Assembly (NCBI RefSeq): GCF_009363095.1
Contig: NZ_CP045295.1
Location: 1,984,001-2,048,000, forward strand
From: Paenibacillus cellulositrophicus
Lineage (GTDB): Bacteria > Bacillota > Bacilli > Paenibacillales > Paenibacillaceae
Direction of reading: 5' to 3'
DNA length: 64,000 nt
The number at the start of each line of letters is the position of its first letter. The first letter of the stretch is position 1. The notes under the pieces were generated by a model, which did not search any database, was not told the origin of the DNA, and saw only the letters and a program-made list of their open reading frames with translations. Positions 16,370-25,318 of this stretch are shown one piece after another. Position numbers and translations under genes: made by a program.

Positions 16370-17218
16370 TTAGAATGCCGGAATAACGGCACCTTTATAC
16401 GTATCTTCGATGAACTTCTTCACGTCGTCGGAAGTCAAGGCAGCAGCCAGCTTCTTGATGGCGTCGGAGTCTTTGTTGTCCGGACGGGCCACCAGAATGT
16501 TGACATAAGGGCTGTCTTTGCCTTCGATGAAGAGCGCGTCTTTCGTTGGATCAAGGCTGGCTTCCAGCGCGTAGTTGGTGTTGATGACGGCCAGGTCGAA
16601 TTCGCTCAGCTGACGTGGCAGCATTGCAGCATCGACTTCCTTGATTTTCAGGTTTTTCGGATTGGCGGTAATGTCCTTCACCGTAGATTCCACTTTATTC
16701 GGATCCTTCAAGGTAATCAAGCCTTGTTTGGCCAGCAGGCTGAGCGCGCGTCCGCCGTTTGTCGCATCGTTCGGAATGCCGACAGTTGCGCCGTCCGGAA
16801 TTTCGTCAGCACTTTTCACTTTTTTGGAATAAGCACCAAGCGGCTCCAGGTGAACGCCTACGACCGGAACAAGGTCCATCTTGCGCTGTTTGTTTTCATT
16901 ATCGAGGTAAGGCTGATGCTGGAAAAAGTTAGCGTCGAGCTGTTTCTGGAACGTCTGCACGTTCGGCTGCACATAATCGGAAAACTCTTTGATGACGAGC
17001 TTCACACCCTCTTTTTCAAGCGCAGGCTGGATATGCTTCAAAATTTCGGCATGAGGCTTCGCCGTCGCGCCAACCGTCAGTGTAACTGTTTCGGCTGCAG
17101 CCGGTTTGTCCGCGGATTCGCCCGCAGCATCGCTGCTGCTGTTATTCGGCTTGCTGCCGCACGCGGCGAGCACGACAACCAGAGCCAGGGTCAGAAAAGA
17201 AACGAGCCATTTTTTCAT
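16370..17218 (-). CDS. metQ: Methionine-binding lipoprotein MetQ
   Basis: A 282-residue NlpA/MetQ-family substrate-binding lipoprotein. Signal peptide with lipobox LAAC (Cys20), a Ser/Asp-rich linker, then the binding domain (VTLTVGATAKPHAEILKHI, GIPNDATNGGRAL, VARPDNKDS). It captures D/L-methionine for MetNI. The ATG at 17218 follows AAGGGGGA. Last gene of metN-metI-metQ under SAM riboswitch control. Confidence 0.95.
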   Translation of the reverse strand: MKKWLVSFLTLALVVVLAACGSKPNNSSSDAAGESADKPAAAETVTLTVGATAKPHAEILKHIQPALEKEGVKLVIKEFSDYVQPNVQTFQKQLDANFFQHQPYLDNENKQRKMDLVPVVGVHLEPLGAYSKKVKSADEIPDGATVGIPNDATNGGRALSLLAKQGLITLKDPNKVESTVKDITANPKNLKIKEVDAAMLPRQLSEFDLAVINTNYALEASLDPTKDALFIEGKDSPYVNILVARPDNKDSDAIKKLAAALTSDDVKKFIEDTYKGAVIPAF

Positions 17219-17356
17219 TGGATAAATCCCCCTTAAATTCATAAGAATAATATGATTTATATTAGAAAGGCAGTGCTTTGATGTTACCTGCCTTGCCTTT
17301 CCAGGTCAAATCCGGTGACCCGGATGCATGACTGTGAGCCAAACACGTTGTACGTC

Positions 17357-18025
17357 TTACTTTCTGGTAAAGTGACGCACCAGCCGGTCGCCCGCCATTT
17401 GCAGCAGCTGCACTAGCACGATCATGAAGATGACGGAAATAATCATGACAGTCGATTCATAGCGGTAATAACCGTAGCGGATGGCCAAATCACCGAGACC
17501 GCCTCCGCCAACCATCCCCGACATCGCCGTATAGGAAACGAGTGTCACGACCGTAATCGTAATTCCGGCCAGCAGGCCTGGTCTTGCTTCGGGCAGCAGC
17601 ACCCGCGTGATGACCTGCCAGGTCGAAGCGCCCATCGAATGCGCCGCCTCGATTACGCCACGGTCCACTTCACGCAGCGATGTTTCCACCAGTCTGGCGA
17701 AGAACGGCGCAGCGGCGATCACCAGCGGCGGAATCGTCCCCAGCACCCCGAAGGTGACGCCGACGATCGCTTTCGTGACCGGGATTAGGGCGACGATCAG
17801 GATGATAAACGGGACCGAACGGAGGATGTTCACGATAAAGGAAATGACCGCATAGGCGGCACGCACCCAGCCCGTCGTCGAGCGCGATGCCATAAACAGC
17901 ACGATGCCGATCGGAAGACCGAGAATAAAGGTGAACACCGCGGAAGCTCCGAGCATTTTCAGCGTATCCAGTGTGGCTACGCCGATCTCGTTCCAGTCAA
18001 CCGAGGAAAAATCCAAACCCCACAT
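17357..18025 (-). CDS. metI: Methionine ABC transporter permease MetI
   Basis: A 222-residue permease with five membrane helices and the ABC-coupling loop EAAHSMGASTWQVITRVLLPEARP near residues 131-154. It forms the membrane channel with MetN. Its ATG shares one base with the metN stop (TGATG), indicating coupled translation. Confidence 0.95.
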   Translation of the reverse strand: MWGLDFSSVDWNEIGVATLDTLKMLGASAVFTFILGLPIGIVLFMASRSTTGWVRAAYAVISFIVNILRSVPFIILIVALIPVTKAIVGVTFGVLGTIPPLVIAAAPFFARLVETSLREVDRGVIEAAHSMGASTWQVITRVLLPEARPGLLAGITITVVTLVSYTAMSGMVGGGGLGDLAIRYGYYRYESTVMIISVIFMIVLVQLLQMAGDRLVRHFTRK

Positions 18026-19041
18026 CAGTTCATCACCTCCACGTCAAGCCCTTGCTCGCTCAGCTTCGCGAGCGTCGCATCGATCTGCTCCCGTCCGCCC
18101 TCGAAGCGGACGATCAGCTGCCCGTAAGGGGTATCTTTAATGGTGGAAATGGTGCCCTGCAGGATGGCGAAATCCGCCCCCGTCTCGCGCACGGTCCGGG
18201 ACAGGATGGACTCGTACGTTTTGCTGCCGAGAAACGTAATTTTCACAGCCTGCGGCGAACCCGTTCCGGAAGCCTGGACAGCCAGCTCAAGGGGTTCGCC
18301 TTGGCTCTGCTCTCCGCGGACAAAATCTTTGGTCACGGGGTGCTGCGGCTTCAGGAATACGTCCGTGACCGCTCCCTCTTCAACGATGCCGCCTTGATGG
18401 ATCACGGCTACCCGGTCACAGATGCTCTGGATGACGTGCATCTCATGGGTGATCAGGACGATCGTCAGATTGAACCTCTGGTTAATGTCCAACAGAAGCT
18501 TCAGGATCGAATCCGTCGTCTGCGGGTCGAGCGCCGAAGTCGCTTCGTCGCACAGCAGCACCTGCGGATCGCTGGCCAGCGCGCGGGCGATGCCCACCCT
18601 TTGCTTCTGGCCTCCTGACAACTGGGCCGGATATTTATTGCGGTGGGCTTCCAGTCCGACCAGCGCGAGCAGCTCGTTAACCTTGGCCTCCACCTCCGCC
18701 TTGCCCTTACGGGCCAACCGGAGTGGAAAAGCAATGTTATCATACACCGTCGCCGAGCTCAGCAAATTGAAATGCTGAAAAATCATCCCGATCTTCCGCC
18801 GTTCGTTCTGCAGCCGCTGCTTGCTCAGGCCCGTCAGGTTAACGCCGCCTACCCATACCTCTCCGGAGGTCGGGCGTTCCAGCAGGTTCATGCATCGGAT
18901 CAAGGTGCTCTTCCCTGCGCCCGAGTGGCCGATCACGCCGAAAATTTCTCCTTTATGAATGCTGAGGTTCAGCCCGGACAAAGCCTCCGTCGCCTTTGCC
19001 CCTTGGCCGTACCTTTTCGTCAGCTGCTTCAGTTCGATCAA
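18025..19041 (-). CDS. metN: Methionine ABC transporter ATPase MetN
   Basis: A 338-residue ABC ATPase. Walker A GHSGAGKS is at residues 38-45, signature LSGGQKQRVGIARAL near 145, Walker B VLLCDEATSALD near 161. The C-terminal 90 residues form the regulatory NIL (ACT-like) domain that binds methionine and inhibits transport in E. coli MetN. First gene of the operon, preceded by a SAM riboswitch. Confidence 0.95.
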   Translation of the reverse strand: MIELKQLTKRYGQGAKATEALSGLNLSIHKGEIFGVIGHSGAGKSTLIRCMNLLERPTSGEVWVGGVNLTGLSKQRLQNERRKIGMIFQHFNLLSSATVYDNIAFPLRLARKGKAEVEAKVNELLALVGLEAHRNKYPAQLSGGQKQRVGIARALASDPQVLLCDEATSALDPQTTDSILKLLLDINQRFNLTIVLITHEMHVIQSICDRVAVIHQGGIVEEGAVTDVFLKPQHPVTKDFVRGEQSQGEPLELAVQASGTGSPQAVKITFLGSKTYESILSRTVRETGADFAILQGTISTIKDTPYGQLIVRFEGGREQIDATLAKLSEQGLDVEVMN

Positions 19042-19130
19042 CCGAAGGGCCCCCTCTCTTCCCCCTATCCTACCCGAATAGGGTTCGCATAATCTATCTA
19101 AATGACCGATCTATTCTATCGAATCCAGGC

Positions 19131-19328
19131 AAAATAAAAAGCCCCTCTGACAGAATCAGAAAAGGGGCTCCCTTATTTGTAAAAGTCGCTGCCTTCTCAT
19201 CTGCCAACCTGCAGCTCAAGCTGCAGCTTGTAGGAATTAGCACCATGACATTCGAGTAACGGCGGATGCCGTGCTCAAATCGGTTGCCGGGCTTCATCGG
19301 GCCTGTCCCTCCGCCTCTCTCGATAAGA
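19131..19328 (-). ncRNA. SAM-I (S-box) riboswitch with terminator
   Basis: On the minus strand the conserved S-box elements appear in order: TTATCGAGAGAGGCGGAGGGA, then GGCCCGATGAAGCCCGGCAACC, GGTGCTAATTCC, and GATGAGAAGG. An intrinsic terminator (GCCCCT...AGGGGC plus T-run, 19132-19169) follows. With SAM bound, transcription of metNIQ should stop. Confidence 0.97.
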
Positions 19329-19368
19329 AAAGATTATGAAATTAATGATGACGTGTTTTCATTTTTAC

Positions 19369-19397
19369 AGTATAGATATATTTGCCCACTTTGTCAA
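19369..19397 (-). promoter_or_regulatory. metNIQ promoter
   Basis: On the minus strand, a perfect TTGACA and TATACT are 17 bases apart, starting transcription about 35 bases before the riboswitch. Confidence 0.85.
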
Positions 19398-19418
19398 AAG
19401 GAAATTTGTTGTATCCCT

Positions 19419-20144
19419 TTATGGATGCATGCCTTCCTTTTTCCACAGCTTGTTGGCGTAATGAAAGGATGCCGAGAGCGACTTGCATACCATGTCCAGC
19501 CCCTGCTTCAGCTCGCTCAAATGCTGGTCCAGATCCTCCAGCTCGACCTTATCCTTAAGACCTTGGTGCCGCTGCCACAAGTCATCCTGCATCTCGGAGT
19601 TCATGTAATGAACCTCCGCATTGCGCCGTTTGCGCAGCACGTTCAGGGCGCTCTTGTATTCGTCCTTAATCTTCGACAGCTGCCCGGCAAGGCCTTCATG
19701 GGTTTTCATGTAGTGAAACTGCCGGAGCACCGTAAAATAGGAAAAATGCGGTTTGGTCTTCTGCGTGTTCAGATCAAACAGATCATTGAGCACCGTACCT
19801 AGCTTGTCCAGAACGGAAAACACGCGGATAAACCCGTTTTTATAGAAGTATACGTACCTGGCGTACTCGGCCTGCTCCTCAATCGTCATATCATCCACAT
19901 AACCGGCCTTGACCGATTGACGGAAAAAGGAAGCGGCATACCAGCTCTGCTCCAATTCGTCCAGGGAAGACACCAAACCGCGTGTCCATATCTCCAGTTT
20001 GCGGTAATCATGGCTGGGATCCTCATTCTTTTCGATCTCGTTCTGGAGCAAATGGATCGTCTCCACCATCGTTTCGATGGCATCTTCGAGCAGCCCGTTA
20101 TTTTGGCGGGGCATCTCTCCAAGCAGCGTTCGCAGCATCGGCAT
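19419..20144 (-). CDS. HEPN-domain protein, Cthe_2314-like
   Basis: A 241-residue all-helical protein that I place in the Cthe_2314 family of HEPN proteins. The HEPN signature R-x4-H is visible as Arg174-Asn-Ala-Glu-Val-His179 (KRRNAEVHY), the arrangement used by HEPN ribonucleases in toxins and antiviral systems. No antitoxin or nucleotidyltransferase partner is adjacent. Its start lies 18 bases past the stop of the UbiD-type decarboxylase gene, so the two are probably co-transcribed; a functional link is not evident. Confidence 0.7.
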   Translation of the reverse strand: MPMLRTLLGEMPRQNNGLLEDAIETMVETIHLLQNEIEKNEDPSHDYRKLEIWTRGLVSSLDELEQSWYAASFFRQSVKAGYVDDMTIEEQAEYARYVYFYKNGFIRVFSVLDKLGTVLNDLFDLNTQKTKPHFSYFTVLRQFHYMKTHEGLAGQLSKIKDEYKSALNVLRKRRNAEVHYMNSEMQDDLWQRHQGLKDKVELEDLDQHLSELKQGLDMVCKSLSASFHYANKLWKKEGMHP

Positions 20145-20162
20145 TCTCTCCCTGATCAGTAT

Positions 20163-21929
20163 TTACGCAAAATAACTGTTCCAGCGTTCATCCACCTTTT
20201 TGATGATATCCTCCCGCGGAATCAGTTCGTCCGGATAACCGGTTTTCATGCGTGCATCCACTACAATCGGCAGCCGGTACGACAGATGGTGATTCCGCAC
20301 TTCGGCACCCGCATAGATGTCCGTGGCCGGGTTGAAGCGCGTAAACACCGTCCACAGGAAGGACGTCTGGTCGGCTGCCGTCTGGCGGGCATCGTCCACC
20401 AGAAGGACGAGCGGCCATTCGGTTCCTTTCTCCTGCAGCCGCTGCAGCAGGCGCTCCGGCAGCTCCGGCTCGTCCTCGTACCCTGCGCCTGAGACAAGGA
20501 GGCAGCCTCCGCAGTAAGGAACAATCTGTTCGATCTCCGCGATCGGCCCCTCCTCATAAGCACGCGGCAGCTCGCGAACCGGCTCCCCGATCCCCATCAG
20601 CACGGCTTTGCTGCCGTGGTTCAGTTTGCGTCCGGTGTAATCGAGCGTATCGTGGGATGTCTTATTAAATATAACCAGATCGACGGCCGGGTTAAACCGC
20701 GCAAGCACCGTTTCCAGCAGCTCGCTGGCGTTCTCGAGATCGACCGGCTGGTCGGTCAGGATCAGGAATTTGGTCAGGGACAGCTGACCTTCACCCAGCA
20801 TCCGGAAGGCGGATACGAGCGCTTCGCGGGAGTAACTGACGCGGACAATAGCCGAAGCAAGGGCATGGAATCCCGTCTCGGCATACGTCCACAGCGATTT
20901 GATCGAAGGCATGACGAGCGGGAAGGCCGGCGACAGCAGACGCTGCAGAAATTCGCCCATGAAATAGTCCTCCTGCCGCGGCTTGCCTACGATCGTCGCC
21001 GGATAAATGGCGTCCTTGCGGTGCCACATATGGTTGACGTGAAAGACCGGAAAGTCATGCATCAGGGAGTAATACCCGTAATGGTCCCCGAACGGGCCTT
21101 CCGGACGCCGTTCGAACGGCGGGACGAGGCCGCTGATCGCAAACTCGGCTTCCGCTGGAATCCGGTGCCCGCCGAGCGGATTTTCCACCATCGGCAGCTT
21201 TTCGCCGAGAATCATGGACGTGAGCAGCAGCTCGGGCAGCATTTCCGGGCCCGGCGCAATCGCCGACGCGATCAGGGCCGGCGGTCCGCCGAGGAACGTC
21301 GTCATGCGCAGCGCTTCGCCGCGCTGCTCGGCTTCGTGGTAATGGAAGCCGCCGCCCTTATGGATCTGCCAGTGAATACCGGTCGTCTGGTTGTCATAAA
21401 TCTGCATGCGGTACATGCCCAGATTGTGGTCCTTGGGCCGCGATGGACTCTCCGTATAAACGAGGGGCAGCGTAATGAACGGGCCGCCGTCTTCCTGCCA
21501 GCTTGTAACCCGCGGCAGGTCTTTCAGCGGCTGGTCGCTGCGGGAGACGCCGAGCACAGGGGCATCGCCCATCGGTACGGTTTTCATGCCTACCTTTAGA
21601 ATGTCCTTGATCAGGCCGCGTTCATTCCACAGCGCCGACAGCGTCGGCGGAAGCATCGTATCGAGCGCACCCACCAGGGACTTCATCAGCTCCTCCGGAC
21701 GCGATCCGAACGCCATGTCTACGCGCCGGCTGGTACCGAACAGATTCGTAGCCACGGGAAACGGAGTCCCCTGTACATTCGTAAACAGCAGCGCCGGCCC
21801 CTGTTCGTCGATGACCCGACGGTGGATCTCCGCCAGCTCCAGGTACGGATCCACGGGAGCCTCGATCACTTTCAGGTCATTTTCCTTGCGCAAGGCTTCG
21901 AGCCATTGGCGTAAATTTTGATAGCTCAC
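20163..21929 (-). CDS. UbiD-family decarboxylase, menaquinone (futalosine) type
   Basis: A 588-residue UbiD-type decarboxylase. The length and motifs (HWQIHKGGGFHYHEAE, EGPFGDHYGYYS) fit the long menaquinone branch sometimes called MqnL, which removes the carboxylate from the prenylated 6-naphthoate precursor using prenylated FMN. It therefore pairs with mqnE at 9-10 kb. No UbiX-type flavin prenyltransferase is in view. I placed the start at the GTG at 21929, nine bases after GAGAGG; the longer frame adds an unlikely hydrophobic lead. Confidence 0.85.
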   Translation of the reverse strand: MSYQNLRQWLEALRKENDLKVIEAPVDPYLELAEIHRRVIDEQGPALLFTNVQGTPFPVATNLFGTSRRVDMAFGSRPEELMKSLVGALDTMLPPTLSALWNERGLIKDILKVGMKTVPMGDAPVLGVSRSDQPLKDLPRVTSWQEDGGPFITLPLVYTESPSRPKDHNLGMYRMQIYDNQTTGIHWQIHKGGGFHYHEAEQRGEALRMTTFLGGPPALIASAIAPGPEMLPELLLTSMILGEKLPMVENPLGGHRIPAEAEFAISGLVPPFERRPEGPFGDHYGYYSLMHDFPVFHVNHMWHRKDAIYPATIVGKPRQEDYFMGEFLQRLLSPAFPLVMPSIKSLWTYAETGFHALASAIVRVSYSREALVSAFRMLGEGQLSLTKFLILTDQPVDLENASELLETVLARFNPAVDLVIFNKTSHDTLDYTGRKLNHGSKAVLMGIGEPVRELPRAYEEGPIAEIEQIVPYCGGCLLVSGAGYEDEPELPERLLQRLQEKGTEWPLVLLVDDARQTAADQTSFLWTVFTRFNPATDIYAGAEVRNHHLSYRLPIVVDARMKTGYPDELIPREDIIKKVDERWNSYFA

Positions 21930-22052
21930 ACGATCATTCCTCTCCAAAATAAGCCAAAAAATAATAAATAAACTTACAAACAAAGCCCTCGAATCACTTC
22001 GCGGACTTTGGATGTGCAGCGGTATTCAGTTCATCGTTTGCCGCCCTGCGGC

Positions 22053-23024
22053 TCAAAGCCGATTCCCCGCGGCCGAAGCGGACTTCGGCTGCTGAAGCGC
22101 CGCCCTTCCGGTCTGCCAGACACGGACGCTCAAATAACAGAGCACGCCGAACAGAGACGAAATCAGCAGATTGTGCAGCAGCGCGGAAAAGATGTAAACC
22201 TCCGGCTTGTTCAGCGTCGACACGATCGCCGCCCCGCTGAACACCTGCATCAGGCACAGCGTTACCGCGGCGATGCCGAGGCCCTGCAGCTCCCGGTTCC
22301 CCCGGTTCAGCCGGTAGCCGCAGACGGCAAGTACGGCGATCGCGATCAGCAGCAGCAGTGCCGCGATCCGGTGGACAAACGCGATAGTCACCCCTCCGGA
22401 CAGCTCGGGAATGAACTTCCCGTTGCACAGCGGCCATCCCAGGCAGCCTCCCGCCGAGTTGGTGTGGCTGACATATGCTCCGATATAAACGACGATATAG
22501 GAGTAGATGGTCACGGCCCATGTATAGCCGCGAAAGGTCGCGCTGACGCGCGACGTACCGCCGGACGGGTACGAAGCCTCGCCCAGTTTGTCCATCCTGC
22601 GGGCGCCTAAGGCCAGCATCAGCGAGCTGGCAAACGCGATTAGGGAGAAACCGAAGTGGAAGGCAAGCACGGCCGAGGACTGGTCATACACGACAGCCAT
22701 TGCCCCCATGACAGCCTGAACCAATACGAAAATAAGGGTCAACACCGAATACGTGCGCAGGTCGCGCCGATTCTTGGCGAACAGATGGAAGGCGACCACC
22801 ACCGCGACCGCTGTAAGTCCTGCCAGCCCGCTGACCAGCCGGTGCGAATATTCAATTAATGAGGCGATGGTATGCGCCGGAACGAACTCACCGTGACACA
22901 GCGGCCATTCATGCCCGCATCCGAGTCCGGAATCGGTCTTGGTGACCACGGTTCCGCCGAACGTCGCAAAAAACATCACGACAAACGTTAAATAACTGAG
23001 CCATTTCAATTGTCTGGTATTCAA
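22053..23024 (-). CDS. ctaA: Haem A synthase CtaA
   Basis: A 323-residue membrane protein with eight helices, converting haem O to haem A for aa3-type oxidase. The haem-ligand histidines are visible in EYSHR, FHFGF, FVHR and LLHNL, and the two extracellular Cys pairs in GCGHEWPLCHG and GGCLGWPLCNG. The TTG start at 23024 follows AGGTGAG. A minus-strand -10 (TATAAT, 23101-23106) without a good -35 suggests activator-dependent transcription. ctaB is not in the window. Confidence 0.95.
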   Translation of the reverse strand: MNTRQLKWLSYLTFVVMFFATFGGTVVTKTDSGLGCGHEWPLCHGEFVPAHTIASLIEYSHRLVSGLAGLTAVAVVVAFHLFAKNRRDLRTYSVLTLIFVLVQAVMGAMAVVYDQSSAVLAFHFGFSLIAFASSLMLALGARRMDKLGEASYPSGGTSRVSATFRGYTWAVTIYSYIVVYIGAYVSHTNSAGGCLGWPLCNGKFIPELSGGVTIAFVHRIAALLLLIAIAVLAVCGYRLNRGNRELQGLGIAAVTLCLMQVFSGAAIVSTLNKPEVYIFSALLHNLLISSLFGVLCYLSVRVWQTGRAALQQPKSASAAGNRL

Positions 23025-23333
23025 AATTCTCTCACCTGCTGCTCATAATAAAAACTTTACCACTGAAGACAGGTACCTCAATATTTTACCAATCTCATCT
23101 ATTATACCTGATTCCTTGACATACATCACGGCCACTTTGTGACAAAATGTCGGAGAAATGTCGGAGAAATGAAACAGCCCCACCAAGTGGGGCCTTTGCT
23201 TCGCTGCCGGTTCGGCCAAATGGTGGTGAAACCCGAATACCTTGGTTCCGTACAGCCATGCCATGAAGCTGCTCTCTAAAGAGAAAAGCACCGCCTCAAA
23301 TGCCTCTGTGCGGCAAGAGCGGTGCGAATGAGC
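23025..23333. other. Intergenic region between ctaA and the thioredoxin gene
   Basis: No gene is seen. It holds the ctaA -10 box, a palindrome TTTGT-G-ACAAA (23136-23146), an 11-base tandem duplication TGTCGGAGAAA (23148-23169), a hairpin GCCCCAC/GTGGGGC near 23175-23192, and the thioredoxin terminator. Confidence 0.7.
23283..23325 (-). terminator. Terminator after the thioredoxin gene
   Basis: Stem GCACCGC/GCGGTGC followed on the minus strand by TTTTCTCTTT. Confidence 0.75.
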
Positions 23334-23678
23334 TTATTTATGAATCGTTCTGTATACGTCAAGCGCCGTATTCAGGAATCCCTCGATTTCTTCGCGCGAT
23401 TTGCGAAGCTTGTTTACCAGCCGCACCAGCTCCCGGCCGTCCGAAAAGGCCACAAAGCTCGGTATGCCCAAAATGTTCAGCTCCTGGCTGAGGTCGCCGA
23501 CTTGATCCACGTCCACTTCGACAAGCGTCAGATCGTTCGAAAATTTCGTTTCCACGTCCGGCATAAACGGGTCCATAAATTTGCAGTCCGAGCACCAATC
23601 CGCTTTAAATACGGCTACGGTCAGTCTCGGAGACTGGATTGCGACTTGAAATTCGGCTTGAGAAGTAATTTTTTGCAT
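23334..23678 (-). CDS. Thioredoxin-like protein (YtpP type)
   Basis: A 114-residue single-domain thioredoxin-fold protein with active site WCSDC (Cys29, Cys32), cis-Pro in GIPSF, and the usual fold length. It resembles Bacillus YtpP. The C-x-D-C variant of the CGPC motif suggests a redox potential or partners other than the main thioredoxin. ATG at 23678 follows AAAGGGCGG. Single gene. Confidence 0.88.
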   Translation of the reverse strand: MQKITSQAEFQVAIQSPRLTVAVFKADWCSDCKFMDPFMPDVETKFSNDLTLVEVDVDQVGDLSQELNILGIPSFVAFSDGRELVRLVNKLRKSREEIEGFLNTALDVYRTIHK

Positions 23679-23907
23679 GGATATCCGCCCTTTCTATCCC
23701 ATATCTTGTCCAATTCTTGTCCATTTCTTCTCTTAGAAAGATTGAACTAAAGTTTTGCAAAAGTACCGCCTGATTACAGGGCCGTTCCGTGTATGCCATG
23801 ATTATCTTTAGTTCATTCTTTATAGTGAATCAAAATACCGAGTGGAAGTCAAATTTTTTAGCCATACTGAAAGTAATGTGAGGTTTACAAGAAAGGAGGA
23901 TGCGGTC

Positions 23908-25284
23908 ATGCCGGTAACATCTGCGCAGCGCACCCTTGTACCCGCCTGGATCCGGATCATGTCAGCCCTGCCGAAGACGGCCGCCGAAGTCGCCCGCGGC
24001 AAAGCCGCCGGCTGGAAAGCCTCCCGGCAGCTGACCCGCCGCCGCCGGCCGCTCGACTGGAAGGAGACCTCCGCCCAGAGTATCCGCGACCAGCTGGACC
24101 GGATGGCCGGCGACATCGGCCGGATGCGGGAAATGCGCCACCATCTGGCCTATCCCCGGGATACGAATGCCCGCTCCCAGGAAGAGCAGGACATTCTTCA
24201 TACGATCCGGACCCGCACCCGGGAGGCGAACAGCAGCAACATTACGCGGACAAAGGCCTATTACGATTGCTACCGGGAGTATCCCGAGCTCCATTGGTCC
24301 TTTTTGGCCCACATGGTGTCGCGGAACGCCGGCTGGAATATGAGCGACCTGAAGGGCGGACTCATGTCCGATCTGATGGAACCTTCCGCCCGGGAAGACC
24401 TGTACCGGATGCTGGAGCGGTGCAACGCGCTCATTTTTCAGGACGCCTACCCCCAGCTTCTGCTGTACAGTCACAGCCGGCGCCTTGGACGGAGCTTGTT
24501 TCACCTGCTCCCGAGCTTTAGCGTATCGGCGTTCATGAGCCCCTTCTGGGACCGCTTCTGGATTGAACGGGACAGCGCCCTGCTTGCCGTCGGGCTGATC
24601 ATCAATGAACAAAACTATATTGAGGGCCGCGTCGTGCAGAACGGTTATTATCAAAGCCGGGTCCTCCGTAAAAAGGCATTTTCCCTGCACAGCAAATTTC
24701 AGATGAATCAAGTCGTCTTCCCGATGCTGCCGCATATCCCGGAGCTCGAAGCCGACGTGTTCCATACCCCCGAAGAAAAGTCCCGGATCCGCGAGTCGGC
24801 CGGCTACGCCGCCGATTCCATGGTCGGACTCATTCTGGAGCAGTTCTCCAGCTTGAACGAGAGGATTGCCTTCGGCAAAGCGCTTTACGCCACTCTGTTC
24901 GGTTACGAGGATGTATTGTCCGGCGTGCACTCGTTCGCCTCAGTCGTCGAGCATCGCGGTTCACGGAGCGAATATTGGCCGCAGCTGTTTACCCATGACA
25001 AGAAAAACGCGCTGAACTCCCCGCTGGAAAGTGTCGAGCTGATGAAGCAGGAATGGCTTCCCGGCGGCCGGCGCCTTTACAGCCCGCTCCTGCACGACGT
25101 GTGGCATGACCTGTACAGCGAACCGATCCCGCCTTATGACTGGTTCAAAAACGAGGATGCGATTCATTACGTAAGCCGGCCGAGACGGCCCTTTATGATC
25201 GAAATGACGCATGCCCACCGGTACGCGCTGCAAAAAACAGCCCTCACGCACGATGTCGGGAGGGCTGTGACTTCAACGTATTAG
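23908..25284 (+). CDS. DUF2515 protein (YppC-like)
   Basis: A 458-residue cytosolic protein that I assign to DUF2515 (B. subtilis YppC); function unknown. No membrane helix or signal peptide is seen. The N terminus is rich in Arg (QLTRRRRPLDWKE) and the rest is helical with many aromatic residues (LHWSFLAHMVSRNAGWNMSDLKGG). The start is the ATG at 23908, seven bases past AAAGGAGGA. It is convergent with the flippase gene. Confidence 0.75.
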   Translation: MPVTSAQRTLVPAWIRIMSALPKTAAEVARGKAAGWKASRQLTRRRRPLDWKETSAQSIRDQLDRMAGDIGRMREMRHHLAYPRDTNARSQEEQDILHTIRTRTREANSSNITRTKAYYDCYREYPELHWSFLAHMVSRNAGWNMSDLKGGLMSDLMEPSAREDLYRMLERCNALIFQDAYPQLLLYSHSRRLGRSLFHLLPSFSVSAFMSPFWDRFWIERDSALLAVGLIINEQNYIEGRVVQNGYYQSRVLRKKAFSLHSKFQMNQVVFPMLPHIPELEADVFHTPEEKSRIRESAGYAADSMVGLILEQFSSLNERIAFGKALYATLFGYEDVLSGVHSFASVVEHRGSRSEYWPQLFTHDKKNALNSPLESVELMKQEWLPGGRRLYSPLLHDVWHDLYSEPIPPYDWFKNEDAIHYVSRPRRPFMIEMTHAHRYALQKTALTHDVGRAVTSTY

Positions 25285-25318
25285 CTTGTCTATAAACTGG
25301 GATGCGGCACGGACCGTA

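Noticed and set aside
19094..19297. 67-codon minus-strand frame beginning MKPGNRFEHGIRRYSNV
   Set aside because: It is translation of the SAM riboswitch, whose conserved elements explain the sequence.
23148..23169. CRISPR or satellite-type repeat
   Set aside because: Only two copies of an 11-base unit without spacers; a small local duplication.
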